A stretch of 64,000 bases of DNA from Microcebus murinus (GCF_040939455.1 NC_134108.1:55195501-55259500); one strand, 5' to 3'; positions 36,227-48,673 are shown, numbered from the stretch's first letter. The notes: a model not told the origin generated them from the sequence alone. Made by a program: numbers and translations.

Positions 36227-37329
36227 AAAAATGAGATAGTGACCAAACCTTTACTCAAAAATAAATTTATTTTTTGTATATATAATAATGAGACAACACT
36301 GAACAAAATCCCACCTTTAAACATTAATTTAAAGTTTTATGACATTTTAAGAGCTTTTTCAGGTTTCATGTCTATGTTATCTTTTGCAATTTTCCAAGCA
36401 ATTTCCTTCTCATCATTTTCTTGACATTTCAGTTATCTTCACACACAAAAAAAATCTACTTTTTGCTAAATAAAAGCTGTTTTTCCTGCCAGGGAAAAAA
36501 ATTCCTTAACTGAAGACAATTTGAAAATCTGAACAGGTGTAGAATATCTCTTTTCTGGTCTGCACAATATAAATCCAATGATTCTCTCCCATATATTTTG
36601 ATTCTTTCTGTACCACCTTGGTGGAATCCCATCTTATTTGTGCCCTTCTCAATTAAGGAGGTGAGGAACAATTTGCATATCTTATTTCCTAGATTATAGT
36701 ACCTAAAAAACAATGCCTATACTGTTCATATCTGTGTTCCCAATTTTTTCCTAATATTATCTTTGAACTTATTGTATCTCTTAAATTTGGCTTATTCCAA
36801 CATGCATATCTATAAAGCATTGTTATTCTACTGTGTTTCTTAAATTGCCCAAATGGAATGCAATTTTAAACTCTGAAAGTTATTACATAGAAATTAAAGG
36901 GATTATATCTTCTTTAAATAAATCTAGTATTTCTTATAAGAAAACTTATTGAATATGTTAATTATTTAAATCTTTCTCACCACAATGTTAATAAATGTAG
37001 GTTTCATTTTAAAAACATTATGTATAACTTTATTAAAATAGATATTTAAAGTTTAAAATTTTAGGAAATATATTCAATTTAATTGAACAAATAGTGTCCA
37101 CCAACTGTTTACCTGGCACTGTGCTAATTACCATATATACAGAAAAGCTTATAAAACAACATAATTGGTTCTCTCTACCAAAATAGGGGTTCAGCCTGAG
37201 CTATTCTTCTAATTTCTGGGAATTAAATATATAAAAATATTAATCTTGAAAGATACCGGTGATCAACTAAATAACTGTCTATATTACGTAAAAGAGCACT
37301 AGAGTGGTCCATTCCTTAGGCAATCTTTG
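36227..37329. other. No feature recognised
   Basis: AT-rich. A weak block resembling the core of an L2/MIR-type repeat (ACCTGGCACTGTGCTAATTA near 37110) is too short to call. Confidence 0.45.
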
Positions 37330-37425
37330 TTCTAGAAGACCTTGGAGTAGCAATTAGAATATTTTGATCTTTAGGCAAGTCACTTAATACCTTTGTGCTT
37401 AAGTTCCACGATCTAGGTAATAAAG
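37330..37425 (+). mobile_element. MIR core fragment
   Basis: Contains TTTAGGCAAGTCACTTAATA and CCTTTGTGCTTAAGTTCC, the conserved MIR core. Only about 95 bp is recognisable. Confidence 0.5.
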
Positions 37426-37719
37426 AGATCATCCCATGTTAACATTCAATGAAAAATATTTCATACTGGGTCTTTCCCTACTACTAGTATGAATAGCTTC
37501 CTCAGCATTGGGCAAACTATTTCTTAATAGCAAAATGCTATTAAGTGATGTGAGACAATTGTAATTTTTAGTTTTAGTAAATAATTGACAATGAAAACAA
37601 ATTTTATTTGTTTTTATAGGTAAACATACATATGTTCCCAAAATGAGAATGAAATCTTATCTCTTATTTTACATTTTTCCTTTGATTATTGATTTTTATC
37701 ACAAATTTGGGGGTTTGCA

Positions 37720-38741
37720 TCATAATCCCAAAGACAGAATCCTGAATGCCATAATCCCAAATGTTGAAATCTGGAAATATCTAAATCCATAAAGTCCCAA
37801 ATCATCTAAAATCCCCAAAATCACAATCACAGGATACCTTCTTCATGTTAGAAAGAACTATTTCTTCACTATTGTCTTTATTTAGAAATTAAGTATGATT
37901 TAAGGAAATGCATACTTGTGCCAAATTGACAAAGGCTGAATTTATGGATTTGATTTTAGATGTCAATTTGACTGGATTAAGGAATACCTAGAACCTAGCA
38001 AAGCAATTCACTATGCTACGTATTTCTTCTTTGTATCATTTCCAATACTGAAGACATAAATTATATAGAGACTATTAGAGAATTCTAATTCATTTTATGC
38101 ATTTGTTTGCAAATTTAACTCCCCAAGTGCATTGTCACAACATTGACTTTGTGTGTAAGCATTGTGCATGTAGATAAAAGGTTGAAACTTCCTGAATAAA
38201 TGAAGGGATGTACTTTTTGTACATCTGCATTTGTAAAAAGTAAAAGTTCTCAAAATCTTCGCTCTTTAGGTGACTGTATATGTGATGGTGACCCATCATG
38301 GCTTTTGATCCATCTTTAAGTAGTTCATCATGGTGTTTCAGATAACCACATTTGTAAAGCCAGGTGTACACAATTACCAACTATAGTGATATGAGTTTAT
38401 ACATTTTCTTTTTGACCTATTTCTTTGTGAATATGATTCATTGCTTGTAACTGTTACATCTTTGTGACTATGCTTAGTATACCTGAATGTTTATGCTTGC
38501 AAGAATATGTATGTTATTATTGCCTACTTTATTGTGTAAAGTAGTATATGAAGTGTTATGTCATGTTTTTGTTTTAAAAAATCTCCTTTTAAAATATAAA
38601 TCAATATATTTTTTAAAATTTTATTAAAATAATTTAAAAATAATTATTTTTTTCAGAATTATATTTTTGGGATTTTGACTTTTTGAGATTTCAACATTTG
38701 GGATTATGGTATTCAGGATTGTGTCTTGTAGGATTATGATT
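37720..38741. mobile_element. Element of about 1 kb with imperfect terminal inverted repeats, class unresolved
   Basis: The left end (37720-37775) and the reverse complement of the right end (38741-38686) align over roughly 55 bp, both including ATCCTGAAT and CCATAATCCCAAATGTTGAA. The ends are rich in repeated AATCCCAAA-like words. The interior (37850-38580) is AT-rich, and its only sizeable open frame (38135-38380, minus, 81 codons) matches no transposase I know. I recall similar sequence as a dispersed mammalian repeat but cannot name it. A DNA-transposon-like origin is inferred from the inverted ends. Confidence 0.65.
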
Positions 38742-39037
38742 GACTCCGTACTGTTACATATATTACCATTTAGATTTCATATAGAAAACTGATTATTGGT
38801 CAAGTTTATATAGGATAATGTTAGTAATTAGAACAGCCTCTTATAAGTTCATCCAAAAAGAAAACAAAATAAATTGACAGTATAAAGTTTGTTAAGAAAA
38901 GTGTTTTAATTCAATCCCACGGTTTCTTTCAGAATATTTAAATTATTTTCTCCCTTTTTGCTTAATCCTTTCATGGAGGTAGCCAATGGTATAGAAAATT
39001 GTATATATCTGTGAAATAATAAGAAAAACACACACAC

Positions 39038-39038
<1 letters not shown>
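38742..39038. other. No feature recognised
   Basis: AT-rich spacer between an inverted-repeat element and a microsatellite. Confidence 0.5.

Positions 39039-39082
<44 letters not shown>
39039..39082. repeat. (TA)22 microsatellite
   Basis: Uninterrupted TA run preceded by a short CA run at 39029-39036. Confidence 0.95.
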
Positions 39083-39085
<3 letters not shown>

Positions 39086-39089
39086 ATGT

Positions 39090-39930
39090 TCCCAGTTTCT
39101 GAAACAGAGTTCCTAAAACTCTGATAATCTCCTGAGTGCTAGGGGTGCTAGGGGTGCTAGGATCATCTTTTTTTCCCTAATATTTTGTCTTCGATCCCAA
39201 TTCCTGACTCCAAGCTCTTAACTTCCTTAGAATTTCCTAGGTGATAGGAGCACCTATTGTTCTAATGAGACAACTCTTAGTAGGCTCCTGAAATAGGGGC
39301 TGGTCATGAAAAAGATCAATCCAGAATTATAGAAGCTTGGAAATTTTGGCCCAATTCACTCCATCCTCTGGGGAGGGGAGAGGAGTTAGATATTGAATTA
39401 ATAATCAATTATGCTATGTGTTGAAGGTTCTATAAAAATCTCTAATGTACAAAGTTTATAGAGCTTTTAAATCGGTGAACACATCCATGTTCCAGGAACG
39501 TGGCACACCCCAACTCCATGAGGACAGAATCTCCTGTGCTAGAAGCTTTCCTAGACTGTCACCTATGTACCTCTTCATCGGCTGTTTATCTGTATTCTAT
39601 ATTTTATCCTTTGTAATAAACTGGTAAATGTAAGTATGTTTTTTCTGAGTTCTGTGAGCCATTCTAGCAAATTATCAATCTTAAAAGGAGTATGTGGGAA
39701 CCACTGATTTATAGCTGATTTGTTGGACACGCAGATGACAACCTGAACTTATGATTGGTGTCTGAGGTAGGCAGTCTGTGGGATAGGATCCTTAACCTGT
39801 GTGTTCTGCACTAGTTCTAGACAGCTGGGGTCAGAACCAAGTTAAATTGTATGATATTCAGTGTCTGCCAGAATTGGAGAACTGTGTGGTGTGGCAAAAA
39901 CCCCTACATATCTGGTGTAGGAAGTGTTGA
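39090..39930 (+). mobile_element. Ancient LTR-like interspersed repeat, family not named
   Basis: I recognise the block order TCTCCTGTGCTAGAAGCTTT, AATAAACTGGTAAATG (AATAAA at 39615-39620), GAGTTCTGTGAGCCATTCTA, GATTTATAGCTGATTTGTTG and TGTCTGCCAGAATTGGAGAA as a common mammalian dispersed repeat with an LTR-like polyadenylation signal, but I cannot name it with confidence. Inside, GTGCTAGGGGTGCTAGGGGT near 39136-39160 is a short local expansion of a 10-bp word. Confidence 0.55.
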
Positions 39931-40249
39931 GTGTAGTAAAAAGTTTGTTTTTTTTCCTTTTAATGTTAGATTGATAAGCTCTAAAAAATGTTGCCATATT
40001 TTTGAACAAAACAAGAATTGAAGGCCTTTTTTCTTCTAATAACATTGCAATCTTTGGAGAGATTTTAATCCCATTTTTGCATGTAATGTTTATACTTTCA
40101 AAGAACTTTACTTATAAAGCATTGTGCATTTTTACATGTTTCACAAACAAGGATTTAAACAAATTGTTACTCTATAGATCACATGTTATATACTTTACTC
40201 TCATAAATGGTTAAATAAACCCATTTCTTTGCTCCTTAATGATCTGTTC
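39931..40249. other. No feature recognised
   Basis: AT-rich spacer. The open frame 40002-40214 has no recognisable domain. Confidence 0.5.
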
Positions 40250-40797
40250 TTCATCAGTATCTTGGTAGTTCTACTTTTAGCTCTTTAAGGTATCTCCATA
40301 TTACTTTTCAGAGAAGTTATACTAGTTTGCAGTACCACCGGCAGTGTATGGGTGCAAATATATGGAAACAATCCAAGTGCCCATCAATACATGAGTGGAT
40401 TAATAAAATGTGGTATATGTATACCATGGAGTACTACTCAGCCAACACACACACAAACACACAAAAAAAAGCAGTGTGATTTAGCAACTCTTGTATTATT
40501 CTGGATAGAGCTGGAGCCCATTCTACTAAGTGAAGTATCATAAGAATGGACAAACAAGCACTGCATGTACTCACCAGCAAATTGGTGAGTACATGACCAA
40601 CACTTGTGCGACATATAGTAGGTGTCAGGCAGGTGGGGGGGAGGAGGGGATGGGTATATTTACACCTAATGGGTGCAGTGAGCACCATTTAGGGGATGGG
40701 CACGCTTGAAGTGCTGACTTGGTTGAGGGGAAAGGCAATATATGTAACCTAAACATGTGTACCCCTGTAATATGCTGAAATAAAAAATTAAAAAAGT
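40250..40797 (+). mobile_element. Lemur-type L1 3' end with 5' inversion
   Basis: From about 40353 to 40797 the plus strand reads ORF2 C-terminus and lemur-type 3'UTR (AAGTGCCCATCAATACATGA, GGTATATGTATACCATGGAG, GTGTACCCCTGTAATATGCT, A-rich end). The 100 bp to the left (40250-40352) is L1 ORF2 in reverse orientation; it matches the same region as plus-strand 10600-10670 of the antisense L1. This head-to-head join is the product of twin priming. A CA/A-rich run interrupts it at 40444-40470. Confidence 0.85.
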
Positions 40798-40894
40798 ACA
40801 CACATTTGAAGTGTATATGCCAGTCATTCCTCAAAATGTAATAAATGGTGTTCAAGTTTTATGAAAGAAAAATTTAATGGAATCATTCTAAATA

Positions 40895-41959
40895 AAGTTG
40901 ACCCCTGAACAACACAAGGGTTAGGAGTCCCATCCCCCAGGTAGTCAAATCTTTTCATATAATTTTTGACTCCCCCCAAACTTAACTACTAATAGCCTGT
41001 GTTGACTAGAAGCTTTACTGATAATATAAACAGTTGATTAATACATATTTTGTATGTCATATGTATCCTTTACCAGATTCTTACAATAAACTAGGCTACA
41101 GAAAAGCAAATCTTATTGAGAAAATCATAAGGAAGAGAAAATACATTTACAGGACCATATTAACAATACCATAAGTTTACATCATCTGTTTACAAGATGA
41201 ATCATCTATCTGAAATGCAGGCAACCACAACCATAGACCTCAATCTATAGTACATATCAAGCAATTCATCTTTTTCTGGTAATGTCATGGCTTTTCTCTG
41301 CTTCTTGGGAGCACGTCCAGCATCATTGGTGGCACTTCATATAAGTTCCATGATGTTATTCAAGATTTACAGCATTGCACTAAAAACAATTAAAAATACA
41401 CAATAACCACAAGAGATCACTTTTTACTGTGATGTGCAATTAGCTGGAGAGATGAACTGCTCATGTGGAGATGATTAGCATCACATGGTGTTTTAACCAG
41501 ATACTCACAACACTTAAGCTCACCACAATAGCAACAGGAGGTGACTACAAAATTATTACTGCAGTACAGTATGTACTACAGTTAATTTTATACAATTATG
41601 ATTTAATATTTTTTACATTTGTTTGTTAAAATTTCTCTGGGCTGCAAATAGCACCATGCATGGTATGTACATGTTTGTGTATTTCAGTTATGTTAAATTT
41701 TAACTTTATATAATAGATTTGTGTATATTTCATGGTAGGAAATAATAAAATAGATTCATGTCTACACACATTTTATGCATTCTTGACATATCTAACTTAT
41801 TCTTAATTTTTTCAATATTTCTAGGCCATGCAGTTCATCTGTGAGTTTTTTCAAATTGTCACAAATGGCAAAAAAAAAATTTCAAATATATTTATTGAAA
41901 AAAATTTGTGCATAAAGAGACTTGCACAGTTCAAACCCATGTTGTTCAATGGTCAATTG
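40895..41959. mobile_element. Tigger-type DNA transposon, non-coding, about 1.07 kb
   Basis: The left end AAGTTGACCCCTGAACAACA (after TA) and the reverse complement of the right end, CAATTGACCATTGAACAACA, are the terminal inverted repeats of a pogo/Tigger family. The internal sequence has no transposase frame; it contains short A-runs and no long open frame. It is a non-autonomous member or a heavily decayed copy. The right TA has mutated. Confidence 0.8.
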
Positions 41960-42109
41960 TGCTGTAATAGATATGTAATTTCATGAATTAAAGGGTAACA
42001 AATTTTATTGCTTTCAACTTACAATGTACTTTTAAGTATTTTGTTTATCAAATCAATTTTTTATTTATTTATTTTTGTGATTTTTTTGAAATGTTAATAT
42101 GTATCATTC

Positions 42110-42755
42110 TTTTTTTATTTTATAATATTATAGAGGTACAAACATTTTGGTTACATAGATTGCCTTTGTACTGCTTAAGACAAAGTTGTAAGTGTGCCCA
42201 TCACCTAGAGAGTGTGCCCTGTACCTATTAGGTATGATTTCACTCATCCCTTCCTTCTCAATCGTACCTGCTTGATTTCCATTGAGTTTTACTTCTGTCT
42301 GTGTACATGAGTGCTGTTCAGTTAGTTCCAATTCAACAGTGAGTACATGTGGTGTTTGCTTTTCCATTCTTGCAATATTTCACTAAGGAGGATGGTCTCC
42401 AGTTCCATCCAGATTGTTACAAAAGGCATTAATTCATTTTTTATGGCTGAGTATAATTCTATGGTATACACATACCACATTATATGAATCCACTCATGAA
42501 TTGATGAGCACTAGGTTGATGCCTTTTTGCAATTGTGAATTACACTGCAATAAATATTTGAGTGCAAGTGTCTTTTTGATAAAATGACTTTTCTTCCTTT
42601 GAATAAATACCCAGTTGTGGGATTTCTGGATTAAATGGTAGGTCTACTTTTAGTTCTTTGAGGATTCTCCATACTATTTTCCATAGAGGTTGAACTAGTT
42701 TTCAGTCCACTAATAGTGTATAAGTGTTCCTTTCTCTCTGCATCCACACCAGCAA
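42110..42755 (-). mobile_element. L1 3' end
   Basis: The plus strand shows a T-run, AATATTATAGAGGTACAAAC, the 3'UTR complement, CCATTCTTGCAATATTTCAC, TGGTATACACATACCACATT and further ORF2 C-terminal antisense up to about 42755. Orientation is minus and the element is 5'-truncated. Minus-strand open frames 42128-42367 and 42631-42816 are 3'UTR or ORF2 remnants. Confidence 0.85.
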
Positions 42756-43499
42756 AAACTTTTTTCAACAAAATAGAAGAAATATATTTGATCTTTCTTT
42801 TAACATTTGAATGCATATTCTGATAAAATTGTTATTATATCATTTTTAATCATTAGTGAGTGTATTTTCTTTTTTATTTATTTCAAATAATATATATACA
42901 TGTTACTATTAAAATTATGCACAGATTTTATCAGTTAATTGCTTATTACATTATATTTATTCAAATTTTATTTTGTTATTTGTGTTATAAAAATAAAGGT
43001 TTTAGCAAAAGAAACATATCAGTGAGAACATTTTATAACAAAATAACAACACGCTAATATAATACTTTCAATATTTCTCCTCTAAATTATAAAGCATGAA
43101 AGAGCTCCCCTACACAGCAGCAGAATTGGATTCTAGTTAGGGAATCACTAGCAGATTACCTTTAAAAAATTTCTTAACCTCTCCAAAACTCAATTTCTTC
43201 ATGTAATTTGCTACATAGAGTAAGTTCTGAAGAAACTTATAAAATTAAAGATTGGATTATTGAAATCCTCCCCAATTCATTGTAATTCATTGTGAATTCT
43301 TATAATTCGCCCAATAGACAATCATCATAAAGCATTTTAAAAGGATAAGAAGTAAAATTATTGCATTTTGTGTCTATAATTTAATCCAGGTTTAGTATGA
43401 TCTAAATATTATATGATTTCTAGGCCCAGTTTAAAGGAAAATCATTCAAATTAGGCATAGAGACTGGAAATCATCCTATGCAAGTAAGAGACTCTGAAG
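42756..43499. other. No gene; possible MIR core
   Basis: AT-rich. At about 43110-43210 the blocks GGGAATCACTAGCAGATTAC and CTTAACCTCTCCAAAACTCA resemble the MIR core on the plus strand, but the match is short. Confidence 0.45.
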
Positions 43500-43723
43500 T
43501 GTTGGGAAGTAGGCTAAGAGACGTGAGAAGTTTCAGGAGTAAACAAGAAACACTGCTTTGCAAACATCCTCTGACAACGCCTCCCTTGTTGGATGCCCCC
43601 AGTTTCTTTTTTGTGAACTAACATGCCCACAGATTCCTTCAAGGCAAAGACCTGCACACCCCTGAAACTTCTCATGTCTTTCCCTCCAGAAACTTCTCAT
43701 GTCTCTTAACCTATTTCCCAACA
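43500..43723 (-). mobile_element. 224-bp foldback element related to the 19.2-kb LTR
   Basis: It starts TGTTGGGAAGTAGGCTAAGA, ends CCTATTTCCCAACA, and is flanked by the perfect 6-bp duplication CTGAAG (43494-43499 and 43724-43729). The first 38 bp and the reverse complement of the last 38 bp match at about 34 positions. On the minus strand the first 165 bp or so align with the start of the LTR at 19995-19830; the element then jumps to an inverted copy of its own start. There is also a short internal duplication of ATGAGAAGTTTC on the minus strand. It has no coding capacity. The duplication shows that the 224-bp unit itself was integrated. Confidence 0.8.
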
Positions 43724-43799
43724 CTGAAGGCTAAACTTTATTATCATCTTGCAATATTGAAGGGAAAAAAAGGGAGGTAGATTACATAAAGATGAATAC

Positions 43800-44546
43800 A
43801 ATGGAAAAGAGAAAAATGTGTGTCAGGACTCTGTGGCTGAAGGCAGTATTGTGTGTTCAAGGAAATGAAAAAAAATCCTGTGTGGCTGGAGGGGCAGCAG
43901 CTTGGGAAAATATGAGCATAAAACCAGATAGATATAAAAAGTTCTTTATAAGTTGGTAAAGAGTATTACAAATATTGGAAACAATTATATATTTAATATT
44001 GCCTAGACATTGAGCAAAGGGAAATGTGGTTTGAAAAGAGGCCAGTAGGGTAGCTACGCTTCAGGTAAGGTAGGGTTATATAGGCTATTTTAGGGAGTTC
44101 TGTCTTTACGTTAAAACAAATGTAAATTTCAGAAAGTTTTAAGTTGGCTAAGTAGGGATGAGGATGGGGCAAATGAATGCAAGCACATTTGCATTTCATT
44201 AAGATTATTGTGGATGTGTCTAAATGTGGACTAGAGACTAGTAAGAGAGGCTGATGCAGCAAAACAGACAGAAATAGTGGGGGCTTAGACTGTGTGTTTC
44301 CTGGTTGATATGGGGGATGTGAACTGATTTGAGAAATACTTACAAGGGAAAGTCTTTAGGAAAATTGAAGAGGGCAGTGTCTGTGATGATAATTGGATTT
44401 TCAATTATCATAACTAGACAAGGGGTGGAATCTAAAAGAAATGCAGACTTGAATAGAACGAAGATAAATTCAGTCTTATTTATTCAGTAAGAAGTGGTTT
44501 TCAGGCATAAAAGAAGTGAGGCCAAATAGGTTATTAAAAGGTCTAG
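43800..44546 (+). mobile_element. Ancient mammalian interspersed repeat, part 1
   Basis: Contains diverged blocks such as TGTGTTCAAGGAAATGAAAA and TGTGTGGCTGGAGGGGCAGC that belong to a widespread old repeat also seen at 55230-56660. Recognition is by recall and the family is not named. It appears to continue at 45245-45600 after a transposon and an Alu. Confidence 0.45.
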
Positions 44547-44547
44547 A

Positions 44548-44692
44548 TCTGTACAGACCTATCAGCAGCCACTAGCCACATGGGATTATTCAAATCAAAG
44601 TAAAAAATCCAGCCCCTCATTCTCACTAGACACATGCCAAGCATTCAATAGCCACATGTAGCTAGTGGCTACTGTTTTGGGAAGTGCTGATA
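44548..44692. mobile_element. Short DNA-transposon (MER-type) fragment
   Basis: AGCCACTAGCCACATG (44567-44582) and CATGTAGCTAGTGGCT (44655-44670) are inverted repeats with one mismatch, and both are diagnostic words of a common mammalian non-autonomous transposon. About 145 bp in total; no coding capacity. Confidence 0.6.
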
Positions 44693-44901
44693 TAGAAACT
44701 TTCATCTTAGTGGATCAGTCTGTAGGATTGGACTGGTCTAGGTAAAAATTCAATTTGTGATTTTTTCTGTAGTGAGGTACAAATAAAGGTATTAGGTGAC
44801 GAATAGTAATAAATTAGAGCTGCAACTTGCAGAATGCTATCTTTTAATAGCAGGCAAATAATAAATAGAAGACAAATGATTTGGAAGGCCAGGGAAAGTT
44901 T

Positions 44902-45244
44902 GCATTATTTAATTAATTAATTTACTTATTCATTTATTTATTTAGAGATAGAGTCTTACTCTGTTGCCCTGGCTAGAGTGCAGTAGCATCATCGTAGCTC
45001 ACAGCAACCTTCAACTCCTAAGCTCAAGCGATCCTCCTGCCTCAATTTCCTGAGTAGCTGGGACTACAGGTGCATGCCCCCACACTGAGCTATTTTTTTT
45101 TCTAGTTTTAGTTGAGATGGAGTCTCACTCTTGCTTAGGCTTGTCTTGAGCTCCTGACCTCAAGCGATCCTCCCACCTCAGCCTCCCAGAGTGCTAGGAT
45201 TACAGGCGTGATCCATTGCACCTGGCCTGAAAATTAGCATTATT
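44902..45244 (-). mobile_element. Strepsirrhine-type Alu with target-site duplication
   Basis: Alu in reverse orientation at 44946-45229, with AGTGCTAGGATTACAGGC near its 5' end on the right and an A/T-rich tail complement (44910-44945) on the left. GCATTATT is repeated at 44902-44909 and 45237-45244, with a slightly longer imperfect match, marking the insertion site. It lies within the older repeat. Confidence 0.9.
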
Positions 45245-45600
45245 GAACCAAGGGCATAGAAAACTTCAAAATACAGAAAGTGATGAACAGCTTTGAATGC
45301 TGTTGAGAAGCTAAGAAAGATGATAGTCAAAATATCTACTGGGTATAGTAACAGAAGTCTCTGAAAAAAATTAGTGAGATGTCTCACTTTCAGAAGAGTG
45401 TTATGGTGAAAGCCAGAAAGGAATGGTTTGAAGAAATAATGGGATATCAGAGAACGAGTACAAAATTGTGAATAACACTTTGAATACTTGGTTGTGAAAG
45501 GAAGGAGAAAAAGTACAATGGCTTCAGGACCATGGGTGGTCAAGTGGAAGATCTACGTATAAATGTATGTTTGTATGTACACATCTATCCATATATATTT
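45245..45600 (+). mobile_element. Ancient mammalian interspersed repeat, part 2
   Basis: Blocks AATGCTGTTGAGAAGCTAAG, AAAGCCAGAAAGGAATGGTT and GGTTGTGAAAGGAAGGAGAA follow the later part of the same old repeat as 43800-44546. The open frame 45178-45543 on the minus strand is its antisense joined to the Alu. Confidence 0.5.
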
Positions 45601-48600
45601 TATTTTATAGAAAAAATAAAATGAATTTAACTCGAAGGAGAATTATCCAATTGAGAGGGAAGGAAGGTAATCATACAAGAGTAAGAATTAATACTCTATG
45701 GTATGAAATCCTGATGAAAGAGAAGAGATATATTACAAAGTAAAAGTTGAAAGACTATCCTGAGAAAGACTCACAAGCTACCAGAGTTTTTGTGATTTAA
45801 ACAACATTTAAGTTACCTTTGAATTCATTTGTTTTGCTTTATATTTTTATTTTGTGACAATCCAAGCATCCAGTTTCTAAGTACATGAAATATATTTTAC
45901 TTACAAGTATTTCTGTTTCCATTCTTGCCTGTTGTTTATATTTGCTCTTCCACAACAATTTCAGCTAAATGAGGTGACTAAGTTCAGTTGATCATGCAAG
46001 ACTCTGTATTTCTCCCACATCGTACTTACTTAACAAATGTTAATGCCTTAGATTTAATAATTGCATGGTAAGATTTTTTTAAGGTAATTTCTTCTTCAGT
46101 TAAGTAGAGAATATTTCTAAGCCAGGGAAAGACTGTTATTAGGGCAGATAGTAGTAACATAAGCCTGGCAATGGAGTCTATCCTGTGTTCTTACTCAGAT
46201 TCTGTATGCACTTTCTAATCTTTTCTATTGCCATAATAAAATAGTCGTAATGGCCTTAGACTTTTGATGGGGAAATAACTTTTAGGCTGAGTCTGAACTG
46301 AAAACGTCTCCCACATAGCATGAAGTCTGTCACATATCCCTCAGCTACAAATTTTGAAATTTTTAAAAATAATCACTTAATACCCACTACCCTTAGTCTT
46401 CATTCTCTTTCTTCAAAATTTAACCAAGAAATTCCAAGAACATATTTGCACCCAAAATATGCTTAGTATAGTTTATAGCTTTTGATTTTGAATATTACTT
46501 TTATTAAACATGCATATTTAGCAATTGTGTTGTGTTTGATTTTTTCCATTTTTGTTTCACAAATGTAAAGGAAAAATTTTGCTGCTTAGTACGGTCATTT
46601 CTAGTGCTTCAGAAAACAGGAGAAAATATAAAAAGATCATCTTATTCTTTCCAAAATGACTGGACATAAAGTGAAACATGAATAAATGTACATTGAATGA
46701 TGCTAAGGTCATCAGGGCATTGTGTTTAAGGATATGTGCCAAAAAGTCAAGCAAGACAGGCTTCAAATGCCAGCTCCATCACCAACCACCTGGGTATTCT
46801 TAGAAAATAATAATAAAAATATTCAGTGGTTCTTTTATACTAGGATGTGTTCTAAACACTTTGGATATGTAAGAAGTAAGAGTTAACTTGCCTTTCTACC
46901 TCCATTGGATGCACCCTCTTATGTAAGATAAAAGTTAAGTTCTCAAGTACAAGAAGTGTGTGGTCTTTTCATTTACACAACCAGGAGACAATTCAGTCAT
47001 TAACAATCTCCATTTTCTATTCATATAGATATATAACTTGTGTGACATTTTCTAGAGAGCTATGCCCTGTTAATCCTTAGATTCCAGGTTCATGTTACTA
47101 TAAACAATCTTAGATCAAGGACATGTGACATTCATTATGTCTATAGAAGTATATATTCTGTACTCATATAAGGGATCTTCTTGCTGGCATATACTGTTAG
47201 TTTATTTGCCAGAAGGCTAGTCATTAGTATGTTCACAAGGAGATAAGATCAAGACCATTTGCCTTCATTCTACCTCAAGTGCGTTCCCACAACCTCAGGA
47301 ATGGGAGCAAAATTAATTGAATGTTGTATCTTAACACTTTTCATTCTAGCTTACATTTAACAGATTTGGTTGGAAGTGATGTTAGGTATTATTGTCTTTC
47401 CCAGATCATCCACTTTATTGGACAATGGACCAACCAAATGCAAGAAACTTACCAGTAGGAATTTCAGGTACCAATGAACAGCAATTAATCACTGCATATT
47501 GAAGTTAAACTGCTAACATTTAAGAAACCAATTGCAAATATGGTAAGGTACAAAGTATCTTTACCTTCATGGTGAACTCCTCCAGGATCTAGTACATAGC
47601 AGATGAATGATGAATATTTGTCAAATTGAATTTTTTAATACAGAGATAACCTTGATTTTTGAAGTAGAATACTTCAATTTAGAGATTCAATTTAACTTTC
47701 TGACATTTTAATTTAAACCTCTAAACCATTTTTAATCACCCTATTTAAGAATATATAAGCTTAATTTGACAGGTTTTAGCATTACCCAACATTTTTTTAG
47801 TTCTAATAAAATATAATATCTTATATGAATATAATATTCTTATATATGATAATAAAATTATTATAAATAAAATTTATTATAAATAAAATTATATATAATA
47901 AAAAGAATATAATATTCTTTTTAGGTAGTGCATAAAGGTAAATAAAAGTGGCAGGAAAAGTTATGCTGCTTTCAAGCTTTAAAAAGCATGTTACAAAAAT
48001 GGATAGTGGTAGTAAAATGTACATTATGCAATAAAAAGAAAAATATACCTAACAGGAGTGTTTAATTGACTTCTACTATTTATTATTAAATATCATAAGT
48101 GTTAACCACAATCAGCCATACTTTAAACTGTTGGTTTTATTTACTTAAAAATAAATGTTATTATTCATATTTATTATTTCTTAAACAAATTGGTAGGGAT
48201 TTCCTAACCAATGTACATTGTTCCTTTAATTATTTGGCTGCTGCTTCATAAAAACAAAACAACAAAAAGGTTTATTAACCTAAATAACTCCTTGGAAAAT
48301 AAACTTTTAAGAAATTACTTTTCTTCTAAAACTAAACAGCCTAAGGCGATATCACAAATAAATAAAATGAGTTTTATGAATTACTAAGATCAGATGTCTC
48401 ACTTTTAAATTTGAGGTAATTTTATAGAAAATATTCCTACTATAATGGGAGCCTGTAAGAAATACAGGTAAAAATAAGGAAAGCTACGCATAATGATAAT
48501 TAACATTGATTTCTACTTTTGTGTTTATTAAATTTATGAAAATATCTCTTCTCTCATTGCAACAGAATTTCTTATGTTGTGTGATAACTTAAGAATGAGT

Positions 48601-48673
48601 ACTTTCTTTTTTGAAAGAATTTACCATGCAAATTTTGGGGAGAAAAATCTCTTAAATAATTTTTTTACCATTA
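45601..48673. other. Long stretch without supported genes
   Basis: About 3 kb, AT-rich. A weak MIR core on the plus strand is possible at 46708-46790 (CAGGCTTCAAATGCCAGCTC). An A/T palindromic patch lies at 47813-47925. No other feature can be supported. Confidence 0.5.

Noticed and set aside
37720..37820. CRISPR-like array because of repeated AATCCCAAA words
   Set aside because: The words are irregularly spaced with no unique spacers, the context is a primate genome, and the opposite end carries the inverted copy, which fits a transposon end.
39039..39082. TA run as a terminator or origin-like element
   Set aside because: It is a plain dinucleotide microsatellite in mammalian intergenic DNA.
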